This document shows positions 13,125 to 24,246 of a DNA stretch of 64,000 nt, one piece after another. Under the pieces are notes generated by a model. That model saw only the letters and a list, made by a program, of their open reading frames with translations, did not search any database and was not told the DNA's origin. The stretch's first letter is position 1. Each line of letters starts with the position of its first letter. The stretch is from the NCBI RefSeq assembly GCF_028769735.1, contig NC_088200.1:72826046-72890045 (forward strand), read 5' to 3'. Position numbers and translations under genes: made by a program. This stretch comes from Zonotrichia leucophrys gambelii (lineage: Eukaryota; Chordata; Aves; Passeriformes; Passerellidae).

Positions 13125-15311
13125 ATTTTTCCCGGTCAGATGCTTTTTCAACCTGCACTGGCACAAAAATGTTTATACTGAGTAAACTTAAACAAGTACT
13201 TAGGGAGTGCGAGCAAGTGAGTAATTTATTAATTTTTAGTAATAAATTTGGGGTTTTTTTGATTTTCTTAGACTTTATCCTCATGACAATTCACACAAGA
13301 GGGGTTGGATGAGAACACCACCACCTCTATTTCACCGGTTTGCAGCAGATATCACCAGCCAGGAAGAAAAATATTGTTTTTTAAGTCAGCCAATGGATTG
13401 ATTGTGGAGTTATCACCCAGCTGGCAATCACACTGCCTAGCTTGTGCTTTTTTGGCTCATCTAGCAACAGGTGGAATCTGCTTATTTTTGCATTCTTTTA
13501 AGGGAATATGCTGTTTGAAATCAGCTGCAAATTGCATTAATGTGCTCAGCTCCTCCAGATTTAATGGCTTTACTTGGAAAGCAGCTCTTTAAAGCCCCTC
13601 AGCATGAGCAGCACCAGGAGAAAAATCTGTGTTTCCCAGAGATCACAAAAGTCTGTTTCCACTCCCAGAACTGCATCACACAGGAGCACTCACCCGCAAA
13701 ATGACAGAGTGAACATTTTCTGCAAAATGCAGCTTCAGTAGCTCTTCTATCTTGTAGCTGTATTTTTGAGCTGTCTCTTCCCCATGCCCAGGAGTGATTT
13801 TTTTTAATCCTGTGCTTTGCTTTTTCTTCATTAATGGGAAACCCTGCAGCCAGAAAATGATTTGCTTCAGAAATTTGGGTTTCTCATAACAGACACAATG
13901 GAAGGGGTTAATCTGTCAGGTATCCTGGTAATAAAATAAAGGTTTATTGCACCTTCACTGCATTTTCAGTTCTGCCACTCTCATCTGAGCTTTAGCAAGG
14001 AAAAAGGGAAAGCAACTTTGGTAGAAAAAATTGGTGCAGCCTTGCTACAGCCTCCTAAACCTGAGGATTGTGCACTCAACCACGCTTCAATCTGCTTCTC
14101 ATTTTTTTTTGCTTTGTTTTCTTTCAAATACAGTTGCTCAGTGGAAGCATTTTTTAAATTCCTGAGAGCCAGTGTCACAGCCTACACAGTATTCCTCCTG
14201 ATCTCACTGGCTTACCCAACTGATTATTCCCTCCTGAATAATCAGCTTTTCCCAGTGGATCTTCCCAAGTGGATTTGGAAATCCAATTTTGAAGGAAAGA
14301 TGACTTCCAGTGTTGTAGCATGGCCAGGTGTATGTGAGGTGTGCAAACAGGCACAGATAATTTTTTTATCATCTGCTGATGGGGGAGAAAATGAGTATTA
14401 AAACCATTAATTCATTATATCAAAAAGAAGTTGTCAGTTGAAAGGAGGTTTTGCAAATAACTTGTACTGGAAGATGTTTTTCATGCTTCATAAAGAATGC
14501 TATAAACTGTCAAAAATACAATTTTTCTGTGAGGTGTCCAGGACATGTGGATTCATTATTAACCAGCTGAAATCATCCTTTGGACTTCTTTGCAGGACAT
14601 ACACACCTCATCTCATCCTGGGACCTGCAGGAGGAAAAAAAAAGTAAAAATTAAACTGAAATGAATCAATATAAGGTAACATCTTCTAAGCAGTTCTGAC
14701 AAAGTATTTTTTTCGCTGTGCTTGCAACCCTCAGCTGATTTCTCACTGTCTAATAACACGCAGGCTGCAGCTAGACCTTTTCCTGCAGCTGTATTGCATA
14801 TGGAATATTTTTTCTTGGACTTTTTTTTTTCCCTGACACTTAAGAAGTGCAACTACTTACTTTGGGAGGCAATAGTTGCCACACTAATTTCTCCCTCCAG
14901 TTGCTGAGCTTCATGAAGTTTTAAGAACTCCGCATCTGCAAGAGTTTCTTCTCTTTCTGTCAAGTTGGTCTGAAATTGGCTGGTAGGTCAATAAGGGTGT
15001 AAAGTGACACACAGCATGACAGACAGACACATGCAGCACGTTGCAATTTTTCCACTGGTTTTAGGATAAAATGCTGAGGTTGGGCTGCCATTAGAGAGAA
15101 AACTACAAGTAAACCCCATGTTTTAAAACAGGACTGCATGGCTGGGGTGACTTGGAGCTGGCTGCTGGGCAGGTGAAAACATTTTCTTGGCATGTGGGGC
15201 CAGGCTTTGGTGAAAATGGAGCCCAGATGGTGCAGAGTCAGAAATAATAAACTGCAGTTGATACAAGGCAAGGAACAGTACTGCCAAAAATTTATTTTTT
15301 TTCTCTTACAG

Positions 15312-15471
15312 GAAGAGAGGAACGAGAAGGAAGTTAGAAATTCCTTTTCTCCTGGATGGGACAGCTATGCCTACATCTCTGGGTTAAGCCACAGCTGGTC
15401 TCCTTCTGTTTCTCTAAGCTCTGATTACCAGTATAGCTCAGCTTCTGCAAAAATCATATTCATCTGGACAG
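15312..15471 (+). other. Exon-like segment, unproven
   Basis: A pyrimidine-rich acceptor-like stretch ending in TCTCTTACAG (AG at 15310-15311) precedes 160 nt that end in GGACAG followed by GTGAGG, a good donor match. The frame that starts with GAA at 15312 stays open throughout: 53 codons plus one base, rich in Ser and Tyr, with no domain I recognise. It could be an lncRNA or coding exon, but such signal pairs arise by chance in tens of kilobases of intronic DNA and no neighbouring exon was found. Read this as a weak candidate. Confidence 0.15.
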
Positions 15472-17661
15472 GTGAGGATTTTAAACTCTAATTCAATTTA
15501 TTCCATGCCCGTCATTCCAGAATCTAACAAAGCAACTTTTTGAATACCTAGGGAATTAAGAGGATTTAGGAAAAGATGATATACAAGATTCTGAAAATTT
15601 AGATTGATTTTGGAGACCATTAAAAAAAAACAAAATTAGAGAACGAGGACTCTTCATTACTCAAAGTAGGGTTTGGGGTAAGCTATACTTCAAAGTAACC
15701 AAGTGATTACCTGCATCTGTGGGAGCTAAATTCATTCATTTCTCATTAATGTGACCTGTGGATTGCAAGATTCCATACAGCAAATTCACATCAAACCCAG
15801 CAGAAAGAGCAAAACTATGATATCTGCCACTGCTCAGAATCCTCTCTTAGCTCTTTTCCACCAGAAAGCTATGGCTAAAGAAAATGGAATTATACACAGG
15901 AAAAAGGAATTATGCAAATAGTTTTTGATTCTTTAGTCCATATGTACTTTGTGTGAAGATTCAACGGTGTACTCCAGAATTGCAGGTTTCAGTGCATTTT
16001 ATGTATTTCTGAAAGTTTTTTGTTCCAAGCCAAAAGATCAAAGTGCCCAGAGGAAGTCCTTGGCCACTTACCACTTGCATTTCTTGAGGATAAATAAGGC
16101 TGCTGGGTGATCCAGGGCCTCCAACATGGAAACGATTTGTATGTTGTGCTTTGTAAGGGAGCTGAGTGAATGCCAGAAACAAATAATCTGTATTTATTTG
16201 ATGTGTTACTCCTCCTAAATAACCTGACACAGCTCAGAAAAAAAAAAAAAAATAAAACAATAACATGGACCACACAGGCTTTAAAAAGTCAGTCTGTACT
16301 CTTCCTCCCTCTGAACAAAGGTGGGATATCTCTCCTCAGCATGCTTCAGCCCTGTGCCAAAATGTTTTACTTGGCCATATTTGCCCTAAACATCTTGTGG
16401 CTGTCACCTGTGGGTTTTACTGAGAATATTCTCCCAGTGCTCACTTAGGTTGTTCATTATTTTTGGGATGAAATCTCTAATCTGACCACAGCCAGAATTA
16501 GAGGGAAAACAGTCTGGAAGAGGTAAAATTTGAAAAGCTGCTAATGCCAGAGCAATCTATCAATTCCAATAAATTCCAAACACAGCCTACATGACAACCT
16601 GGAGGAGATCTGATTTGTGTAGTCCAATAAAAAAGAAGATTGAGAGGTGATTTGGGCCAGTTTTGTCAAAGACGCCATTACTTCTATTCTTTATTCAGAA
16701 ACTGGTCAAGGCCTGATTTTATCTGACTTTACAACCCATACAACTGTGTGTAAGTCAGATCTGCAGTCTGTCACACACATTTGTGTACCTGTTCACTCAA
16801 GTTTTCCTGAAGCTTCAACATCTTGTTGTTTTAGGTACTTTTGGCACCATTAGATTTTAATCCTGTGTCAGGAAACATAAAGCTTACTGGAGTGCTTCAT
16901 GACCTGAGTGGTAATGTAATATACTGGTACCAAAAAAGAACTTAGATTTAATGTTTGATATCCCCTGCGCCATGGTGGCTTGCCTTCGACATGTGACATA
17001 GTCCCCCCTTCTCTTAATTATCCTTTCATTTCCATATTTAGGTGTTTGTGAACCTTGCAAATACGCTCTTCTTAGCAGCTGTGACAGCTTAAAATAGAAA
17101 AAGAACCCAACAGAAACCCTCAACAAAACAAGTCCACAAGATCTGCAAAAGGGGTGGTATCTTTCACTTGCCAGCTTCCATCACTTGAGGCAAATAAATG
17201 AATTTTCAGGCACAGAAATCTTGCACCTCCCATGTGTAAACAATTCAAATTATACCATTTGCCAGCACTGAAAGAGACCTAGACATGAATTCTCACACAA
17301 AATCCCTCTTGAATAATTTTCCTTAACACCAAAATATGGTTGGGAAAATAATTTTGTGTGGAAATGGGGGACCTGACAGAAAGGACCAGACCCTCAATGG
17401 TCATTACCCTCACCCTTAACTTTTATTACCAATAACTAGGTCCAATATATTTACTCAGAGCTGTTCCATCAGGCCTTCCTGCACTGCTGGATGCACGTGG
17501 ATGTGTTTACACAACACTGTCCCAGTCTCTCCAAGGAAATATTCCAAATTAACTGCATGGACTCGTTCTAACAAAGCCCTTTAAAAACTCCAGGAAAGGT
17601 TTTCCTGAAGAGACACCACACAGTATTTCATCCAGGAAGATTTTTATTCTGCTAGAGGTGC

Positions 17662-17690
<29 letters not shown>
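17662..17690. repeat. Poly-T run (29 T)
   Basis: The longest pure homopolymer in the window, 29 consecutive T between GGTGC and GCAAAG. Its true length is likely to vary between individuals and is prone to sequencing error. Confidence 0.92.
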
Positions 17691-17692
<2 letters not shown>

Positions 17693-19557
17693 AAAGTTTT
17701 TAATTTTTAGACTCTTGGCATTGTTGGAATTACATCTTTATATGTCATATTTATAAGCTTGACTTTCCTGGAGACAACAGAGCTTCTCTGTGGATTAGAT
17801 TTTCCATTTAAAGAATGACCACACTAGAAGAGAGGCCTAAAAACTGAAGTAAACACCTTTTATTATTGTTACCATGAAAGAACAGAGGCTGTAAAGTACT
17901 GTGTGCTGAAGAACAGAAGGGATGCATAGAAGGCAGAAGACAGCAAAAAGGAAAACAAAAGTTACTTTTTTTTTTTTTTTATATCTACTATCAGTTCCTG
18001 AGTTTTTGTGGGTATCCAACCTAGCCTGTACCCCAATGAGCTGTAGTGTCTCAGCAGCACAGAGTCATTAAATTTTGTAATTTCTCCCTGTGGAGAGCTC
18101 ACCCTTAATTTTTCCTGATGGGATTTGCCCTGCAGCAAGAGGTGTACTTGTTTTGGAGGAAGGAATTTCCCTCACTGCAACCCAAGAAGAACCTGAAACA
18201 ATTCATTTAGGCTTTCCCTGCTAGATCTCGTGAATCCCACTTGCAGTACTCTCTAAATGTAATTCTGTGTGGGTGAATTTCTGCCCTTCATTAAGATGAA
18301 TTACCACCACAGGGATAAATGAAGCTCTGGGGGAGCACCATGATTTCACACCCATTTTGTTATAGCACCACTAATAAATATGACATTTAAGATGGTGCCT
18401 CCCTGGACAGCTGGGCTGATCAGGGTGGCCTGTGCAGAACCTGAGAAAAAGGGCTCAAAATGCTCAGTGCTTGCATCTATGTCCATAAAAGGGTGACTGA
18501 CAACTCTTTAATCTCATTTTTGCCCTCAAACCAGATATTTATTTTCATCTGGCATCACTCTTGGCTGTCACTGCAGCAATTGTGGCAGACTTCTGCTACA
18601 AATTTAGGTCTGGTCAACCCATGTCCCAACCCTCCCTGGAATTCTCATGTCCTTAAAACTCTAAATAAAACCCTCTATTACTACATTTCTTCTTGACTTT
18701 CTCTCCAACCTTACTTTCCTCTTCACAACTTCAGGGGCACACTGCTTTTCTTCAAAACCCAACCATGAAAGAGAAAACTCCAATGTACAAAATTTATGGG
18801 TTTTGTTTTTGCTGGGGATTTTCAGTGTTTTAGCTCTTACTTGTTTCTGGAGTTCTTCTTTTTGTTCTCCCTTCAAACACTGACCCCTCAGCAGCAGGAG
18901 TGGAGGTTCCTGCTCTTATCTTGGTGCTGCACTACTCCCCCTCTGTGCTCTGGGTGCTTCAAACAGCTCAGCTCCATCCCACCCTCCACAAAAGCACTGC
19001 CACAAGAACAAACAGAGCCTCGGGGGCCACAGAGGCCAAGGTGAGGTCCATGCTCTGCTCCCAGCCCTTTGGATGCTGTTTTATTGCTGTAGCTCCTTCA
19101 GAAGGAGGGATGGAATTGGGAGCAGGATCTGAGCCTGAATCCAGCCCTCTCTTACAGAGCTAGGAGATGATTCCCTTGAGATTTTGGCTGTTTCTTCAGT
19201 CCTCCCTTCCTATTCAGAGGTGTGCATTCTAGGAATGTAGCTAGCCTTGGTGGCAGCCAAGAGGGAATTATTTTTGTGTGTGTTTTTCCAGCCAAGCTAA
19301 CCTGGTTCAAAACACCCTGCCTGGATCAGTGCTTCACATGCACACCCTAAATATCCTCAGGACAGGCTGAGCACTTACCACTGCTCCATAAAACAAAGTT
19401 TTTTTCACTGAAAACACTGAAGAAAGAATATTTTCCACAAGTTTTTTTTCTACCTCACCAGTGGGACCTGTACCATCTTCCCAGTGTGCATCCCTCCCTT
19501 TGTGTCTACACTGCAAAGTGAAGTCAGAATACATTGTCAGCTGCTCTCCACTACAGA

Positions 19558-19712
19558 GAGCTTTTTTCTTTTTATTTGGGTTCTTTTATCGCTTTGTTTG
19601 TGATTTTTTTTGTTTGTTTTGGGGTTTTGTTTTTTAGTGTGTTTGGGTTTTTTTTTGTTTAGGTTTTTTTCTTTTTTCTTTTTTTTTTGTTTTTTGTTTT
19701 TTGTTTTTTATG
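19558..19712. repeat. T/G-rich low-complexity tract
   Basis: About 155 bp of T runs separated by single G or GG, such as TTTGTTTGTTTTGGGG and several TTTTTTG units near 19680-19708. The + strand is nearly free of A and C. No fixed unit is present. Confidence 0.8.
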
Positions 19713-22700
19713 TGAAATGCATTCCTCTTTTACCTAAATCAGGTAACCATTAAGCACTGACAAAAACTTCCAAGATATGCCTCCATTCTTTTTTTTTTTT
19801 TTAAATTCATCACAGGTATGAGCTCCTCCAGAGACTCAGAGTATTCTGTCACCTCTCTGGAAGACATGGATGTGGGAATTAAGGCCAGCTCCAGAGCCTG
19901 GTGGAGATGAGAATCCACACACATGCATATTTTAGTGGAATCCTAAAATTTTGGGCTTGAATTTGGGTAGATAGAGCCTGGCCCACCCGAAAATAACTTT
20001 TCATCTTGTCTCTAGCAGAATGAAAACTCTTTTTTGCAAGAAAAATAGGATAAAATGTGAAATGAAATATGTAGTGTGAAGGAATTCTCTGGAGACTCCA
20101 GGCAGCACAGGAGCTTGTATGTGCTTTTATCCACTTTCTTTGACACCTCAATCACAGTGCCTTGCTGCTGTGGCCCCACACTGCTTTTCCCGATGCTTTC
20201 TCTTTTCGTTTAGAGCTATTATTTCCATTTTATGTAGGGTTTGTGTCATGAGTAGAAGTATGAGGGACAAAAGGGGCAATTTATGTGTCAGGAGTAAGTC
20301 TGGCAGTAATTTATTGGTCTTGAACCATCCAGGCACTCCTGTTGCTGTTGGGATGCATGGAGGCAGTCAGCTCTAGGACACAGCAGGTGATGCTCTGGCT
20401 CCTGAGAGAAATAAAGAGAATTAATATGGAGCTGCACATCATTTTTATACTGTTGGCATTTCTCAAGCCACAAGGGTGAATTTCAAGGCAGTATAGAGGC
20501 ACTGGTTAAAGCTCACATGAGAACCCAGTAAGCTCTGGTGTTTACTTCACACCCTGAAGGGCACCCCCCAGCATAAAATGCTTTATTTTTCACTCCCAAA
20601 ATTCACAACATTCAAGGTTTAACAGGATGCATTGGTGGAACCCAGATCAACAGCATAGGGAGGTAGGAGACAGCAACAATTCCAGCTCTGCTCAGAAGGA
20701 AAGGCACAGTTCTGTTAAAGGAAGAGAGGTCAGAGTTTGCTTCCTAAGAATGCACAAAATAAAGAGGTGTCAGACCAGCGTGAGTTATCCTGAAGAGCAA
20801 TCTGTCAAATCTCTACACTGAATCTTTTTTTTTTCAAAAAGAGGAATTTAACTGATTTTCAAAACAATCTAAGATCTTACACTCGTTTCCAGTTCCCTCA
20901 CTTCCAAATAAATCAATGATTGACTGAGACTCTAAATCAGCACAGAAAAGGAACAAGATCAAGATTTCCTTTTTCTGATATCCAAAGCAGGATATATCCC
21001 TATATCCCATCAACTGCAGCTTAGCTTAGAAAGCTCTGGAAAACTCAGTCTTGCACAAAACACAAAACAGAGCCCCAAGTGTTATTTCTTACAATGGTAA
21101 AATTCAGTTTCTAGGCTTTTTTATTTGCCTCCCCATTTCTTTTCTTTTTGGATTTGCTTATTTCCGTAGCATTCCACTGCTTCAGAAATAGTCATAAATT
21201 GTCATGGCCCAAAACCATGCCTGGGGCTGATTCCAGCCACAGAACATGAAAGGCCACTTCTCCAAGTGCTGTGATTTCTCAGGAATGCTGGCCTTGTACT
21301 GGTCAATAATGGCTGTAAGGAAAAACAAAACAAATAAACAAACACCCCCCCACCAAAAAAATTTTTAAAAAGAAAGACAAGCTATAATGCAGATGGACCC
21401 AAGCCTGGAAAAGCTAAATCTTTCATTCTTTGAGGCAAACAAATTATTTCCTTCCATGATGTTGACTTGCGTTGCTTGCAATAGCCACCCAGACCATCCT
21501 CAAGTATATTTGAACAAGTTATACTTGGTAATGATGAAGCAGTTGAAAAAAGGAAAAAAAAAAAAAAAAACAAAAACCAAAAGTGATAGAATTTACTCCC
21601 TTGGGATACAGTGCTAATTATTTTTGTTCATATGCATCTCACAGAAATATATTTAATATTAAAAAGACAGTGTGGATAAAAGACATGATTATATCTAAAA
21701 AGGCAAAATACAGCAGGAAGGAAACATGAGTGCATTGGCTAGTGAGAGAAGATCATCTATCACGGGCTCACAGCTCAGCCAAGATATTTGTGCCAGCTAT
21801 TCTGCTGCTTTATAATTAACAAAGGAAGAAATAGATTGAGGGTTTGGCTCAGAACTGTTATCTTTCATATGTTAACAATTTCAGGGATTTTTTCCTTTTT
21901 TTTTCTTCTGCTCTAGGGGAAGGGGAGGGAAGGGGTGCTAGAGCATGGAGAAGGCAGCACTGTTCTCTGGACCAGCTCAGACCCCTGGAATCCATCCCAG
22001 CAATATCAGTTTGGATCAGAGGGTGGCTTTTCAAAAAGCACAGCCTTGACAGAACTTGGCAAGAACAAAATTCATCCAGCAGAGAACTTCTGGAGCATTT
22101 TGCCATTGATGCCTAAGCCCCATCCCAGTGAAATGCCAAATAATAAATGGCAAGGTGCTCGTGGTCAGTAAGATTGGCTCGTGGCATTTGGGAACGTTGT
22201 GGGTGAGAGCACAACTTTGCATCCTCACAGTCACTGAAAGAATTTCACACTAAATTATGATTTTTTAAAAATTTTATTTTGTGAGCGCTAAAGAAAAGTA
22301 CATCTAAGTCCTTAGAGGCCAAGAGCATGCTTGTCTTTAAGCACAAATCACTTAAATGATTTTAAAATGGCCAGTTGATGGTTAATGATTTCCCAAGGAG
22401 GAGCCTATATTTTCTGAAATTTCAGATCTCTAGACAAGGCAAAATTGTCATAAAGTTTGTTAGGAAATTTGGTCTAGGAAATACAGGTCTCTGCATCAAA
22501 TAAATGTCCAGCTTGCTCAAATATAACGCCCCAGAAAAGCACGTAGCCAACAGAATATAAGGAATAATAAGATACACTGAATGCTATAATCATCTTAAGA
22601 AACAACCATTTAAGGTTAGTAACCATTTACAAAGAAAAACAAAATAAAAAGAGGATTATCTTGTGGACAGCTAACACAGATACTCTCTTTCATACATAAA

Positions 22701-23351
22701 CTGAGGATAATTTTTTCACTGATCTAAGTAATCTGTTCTTTAAAACAATGAGATTATTCAAGATCTAATTCTCCCTTTACCTGCATAAAATAGGATAGTC
22801 TCAAAATTCAAACCCTGTGCATGTCCCTGATCCCTGCTGCCTCACAGCCTCATGGATTTGTTGCCACAATGCCACCTGCACACCAAGAGAAAGAATTTCA
22901 CAGTTTTCAGTGAAAGGGGAAAATCTTAATGAGTTTTGTGCAGAAAAATATTTGGAATCTGATGCCAGCAGAGACATGGAGCTGCAGACAAACAGGCCCT
23001 GCTTTCTTGGGCTGATTAACCCATACATAGTAATGGCAAAAAACCAATATTCTGTATAAAACTCACAAGTCATTGTTTGCTGCACATTGCAAAAACACTC
23101 ATAATCTTATTCATGAAGACAAAACCCCACAGTGTTGGGGGAAAAAGCCCCAAGCCCACAGTAGGTAGAATATATATTTTTGAACAAACAGCCTGATATT
23201 TGAGACTTTTGAACTTTTGATACCAGGCAAAGTAAGTTTGCTATTATCTTCACTTTCTATTATGTCCTGAGACTGATCTGCTTATTTAAGTCCATACAGT
23301 AAGAGGACAGAACTTGTATTATTAGGTTTCCAAGTTGTAGTCTTCTGATTT
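19713..23351. other. Unique non-coding sequence
   Basis: No gene or transposon recognised. It contains a 17-A run at 21554-21570 and a 14-T run at 19789-19802. Open frames are 94 codons or fewer and without recognisable features. Confidence 0.5.
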
Positions 23352-23480
23352 CACCAGTTGTTGGGTGTTTTCCTTTGTGATTTATTTTTGTTTCTTTGAT
23401 TTTTGTTTTATTTTGTATTTATTTCTTTGTGGGTTTTCTCGGTGAGTTTTTGTTGTTGTTGCTGTTTTTTTGGTGTGGGG
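23352..23480. repeat. T/G-rich low-complexity tract
   Basis: T-rich sequence with regularly spaced G (TTTTTGTTTC, TTTTGTTTTATTTTG, a short GTT run at about 23449-23463), ending in a G-rich stretch with GGGG clusters to about 23512. It lies about 140 bp before the large polypyrimidine block. Confidence 0.7.
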
Positions 23481-23654
23481 CGAGATTTCTTTGGTGGGGT
23501 GGGTAAGGGGGCCAATCATCACCTTTTCTCAAATTACCAGCAACTTCATTAACACTACTTTAAAATGTCATAGAATGTTTATTTGCCTGGGTTGAAAGAG
23601 ATTTTTTTTCCTTACTGGGCGATGGAAACATCTGCCCAGTTCTCAAAATCCAAA

Positions 23655-23816
23655 CTTTTCCTTTTCCTTTTCCTTTTCCTTTTCCTTTTCCTTTTCCTTT
23701 TCCTTTTCCTTTTCCTTTTCCTTTTCCTTTTCCTTTTCCTTTTCCTTTTCCTTTTCCTTTTCCTTTTCCTTTTCCTTTTCCTTTTCCTTTTCCTTTTCCT
23801 TTTCCTTTTCCTTTTC
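23655..23816. repeat. (CTTTTC)27 microsatellite
   Basis: About 27 uninterrupted CTTTTC units (162 bp). It begins the compound polypyrimidine block that continues to 24246. Read as + strand codons it gives an alternating Leu-Phe run, and on the - strand a Lys-Glu run. The 234-codon + strand frame and 190-codon - strand frame across this block come from the repeat and are not genes. Confidence 0.95.
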
Positions 23817-23897
23817 CCTCCTCCTCCTCCTCCTCCTCCTCCTCCTCCTCCTCCTCCTCCTCCTCCTCCTCCTCCTCCTCCTCCTCCTCCTCCTCCT
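23817..23897. repeat. (CCT)27 microsatellite
   Basis: About 27 uninterrupted CCT units (81 bp) follow the CTTTTC array without a gap. In the + strand open frame this gives poly-Pro, and on the - strand poly-Arg. It is GC-rich within an AT-rich region, and the block is pure pyrimidine on the + strand. Confidence 0.95.
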
Positions 23898-24246
23898 TCT
23901 CCTTCTCCTCCTCCTCCTCCTTCTCCTTCTCCTTCTCCTTCTCCTTCTCCTCCTCCTCCTCCTTCTCCTTCTCCTCCTCCTCCTCCTCCTCCTTCTCCTT
24001 CTCCTTCTCCTCCTCCTCCTCCTTCTCCTTCCTCTCCTCCTCCTCCTCTCCTCCTTCCTCCTTCTCCTTCTCCTTCTCCTTCTCCTTCTCCTTCTCCTTC
24101 TCCTTCTCCTTCTCCTTCTCCTTTCTTCTCCTCCTCCTTCTCCTTCTCCTTCTCCTTCTCCTTCTCCTTCTCCTTCTCCTTCTCCTTTTATTTTCCTTTT
24201 CCCTTTACCTTTCACCCTTTTCCTTTTTTTCCTTTTCCTTTTCCTC
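23898..24246. repeat. Mixed CTTCTC / CCT / CCTTTT polypyrimidine array
   Basis: TTCTCC hexamers interleave with CCT runs; the stretch from about 24060 to 24187 is a nearly perfect TTCTCC array with one slip near 24121-24137. CTTTTC-like units return at 24187-24246, interrupted by a few A bases (TTTTATTTTCC, TTTACCTTTCA). Unit lengths of 3 and 6 share the TCC core, consistent with repeated slippage and interruption of one ancestral array. Confidence 0.92.

Larger units (their letters stand above)
12796..19557. other. Unique non-coding sequence with scattered homopolymers
   Basis: No convincing gene. Homopolymer runs include 21 T at 13104-13124, 15 A at 16238-16252, 29 T at 17662-17690 and 15 T at 17966-17980. 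Open frames of up to 127 codons (for example 14018-14401 on +) have no recognisable domain. The 13.3-13.6 kb stretch is less AT-biased and carries CAGCTG and ATTGATTG words. One exon-like segment is listed separately. Confidence 0.5.
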
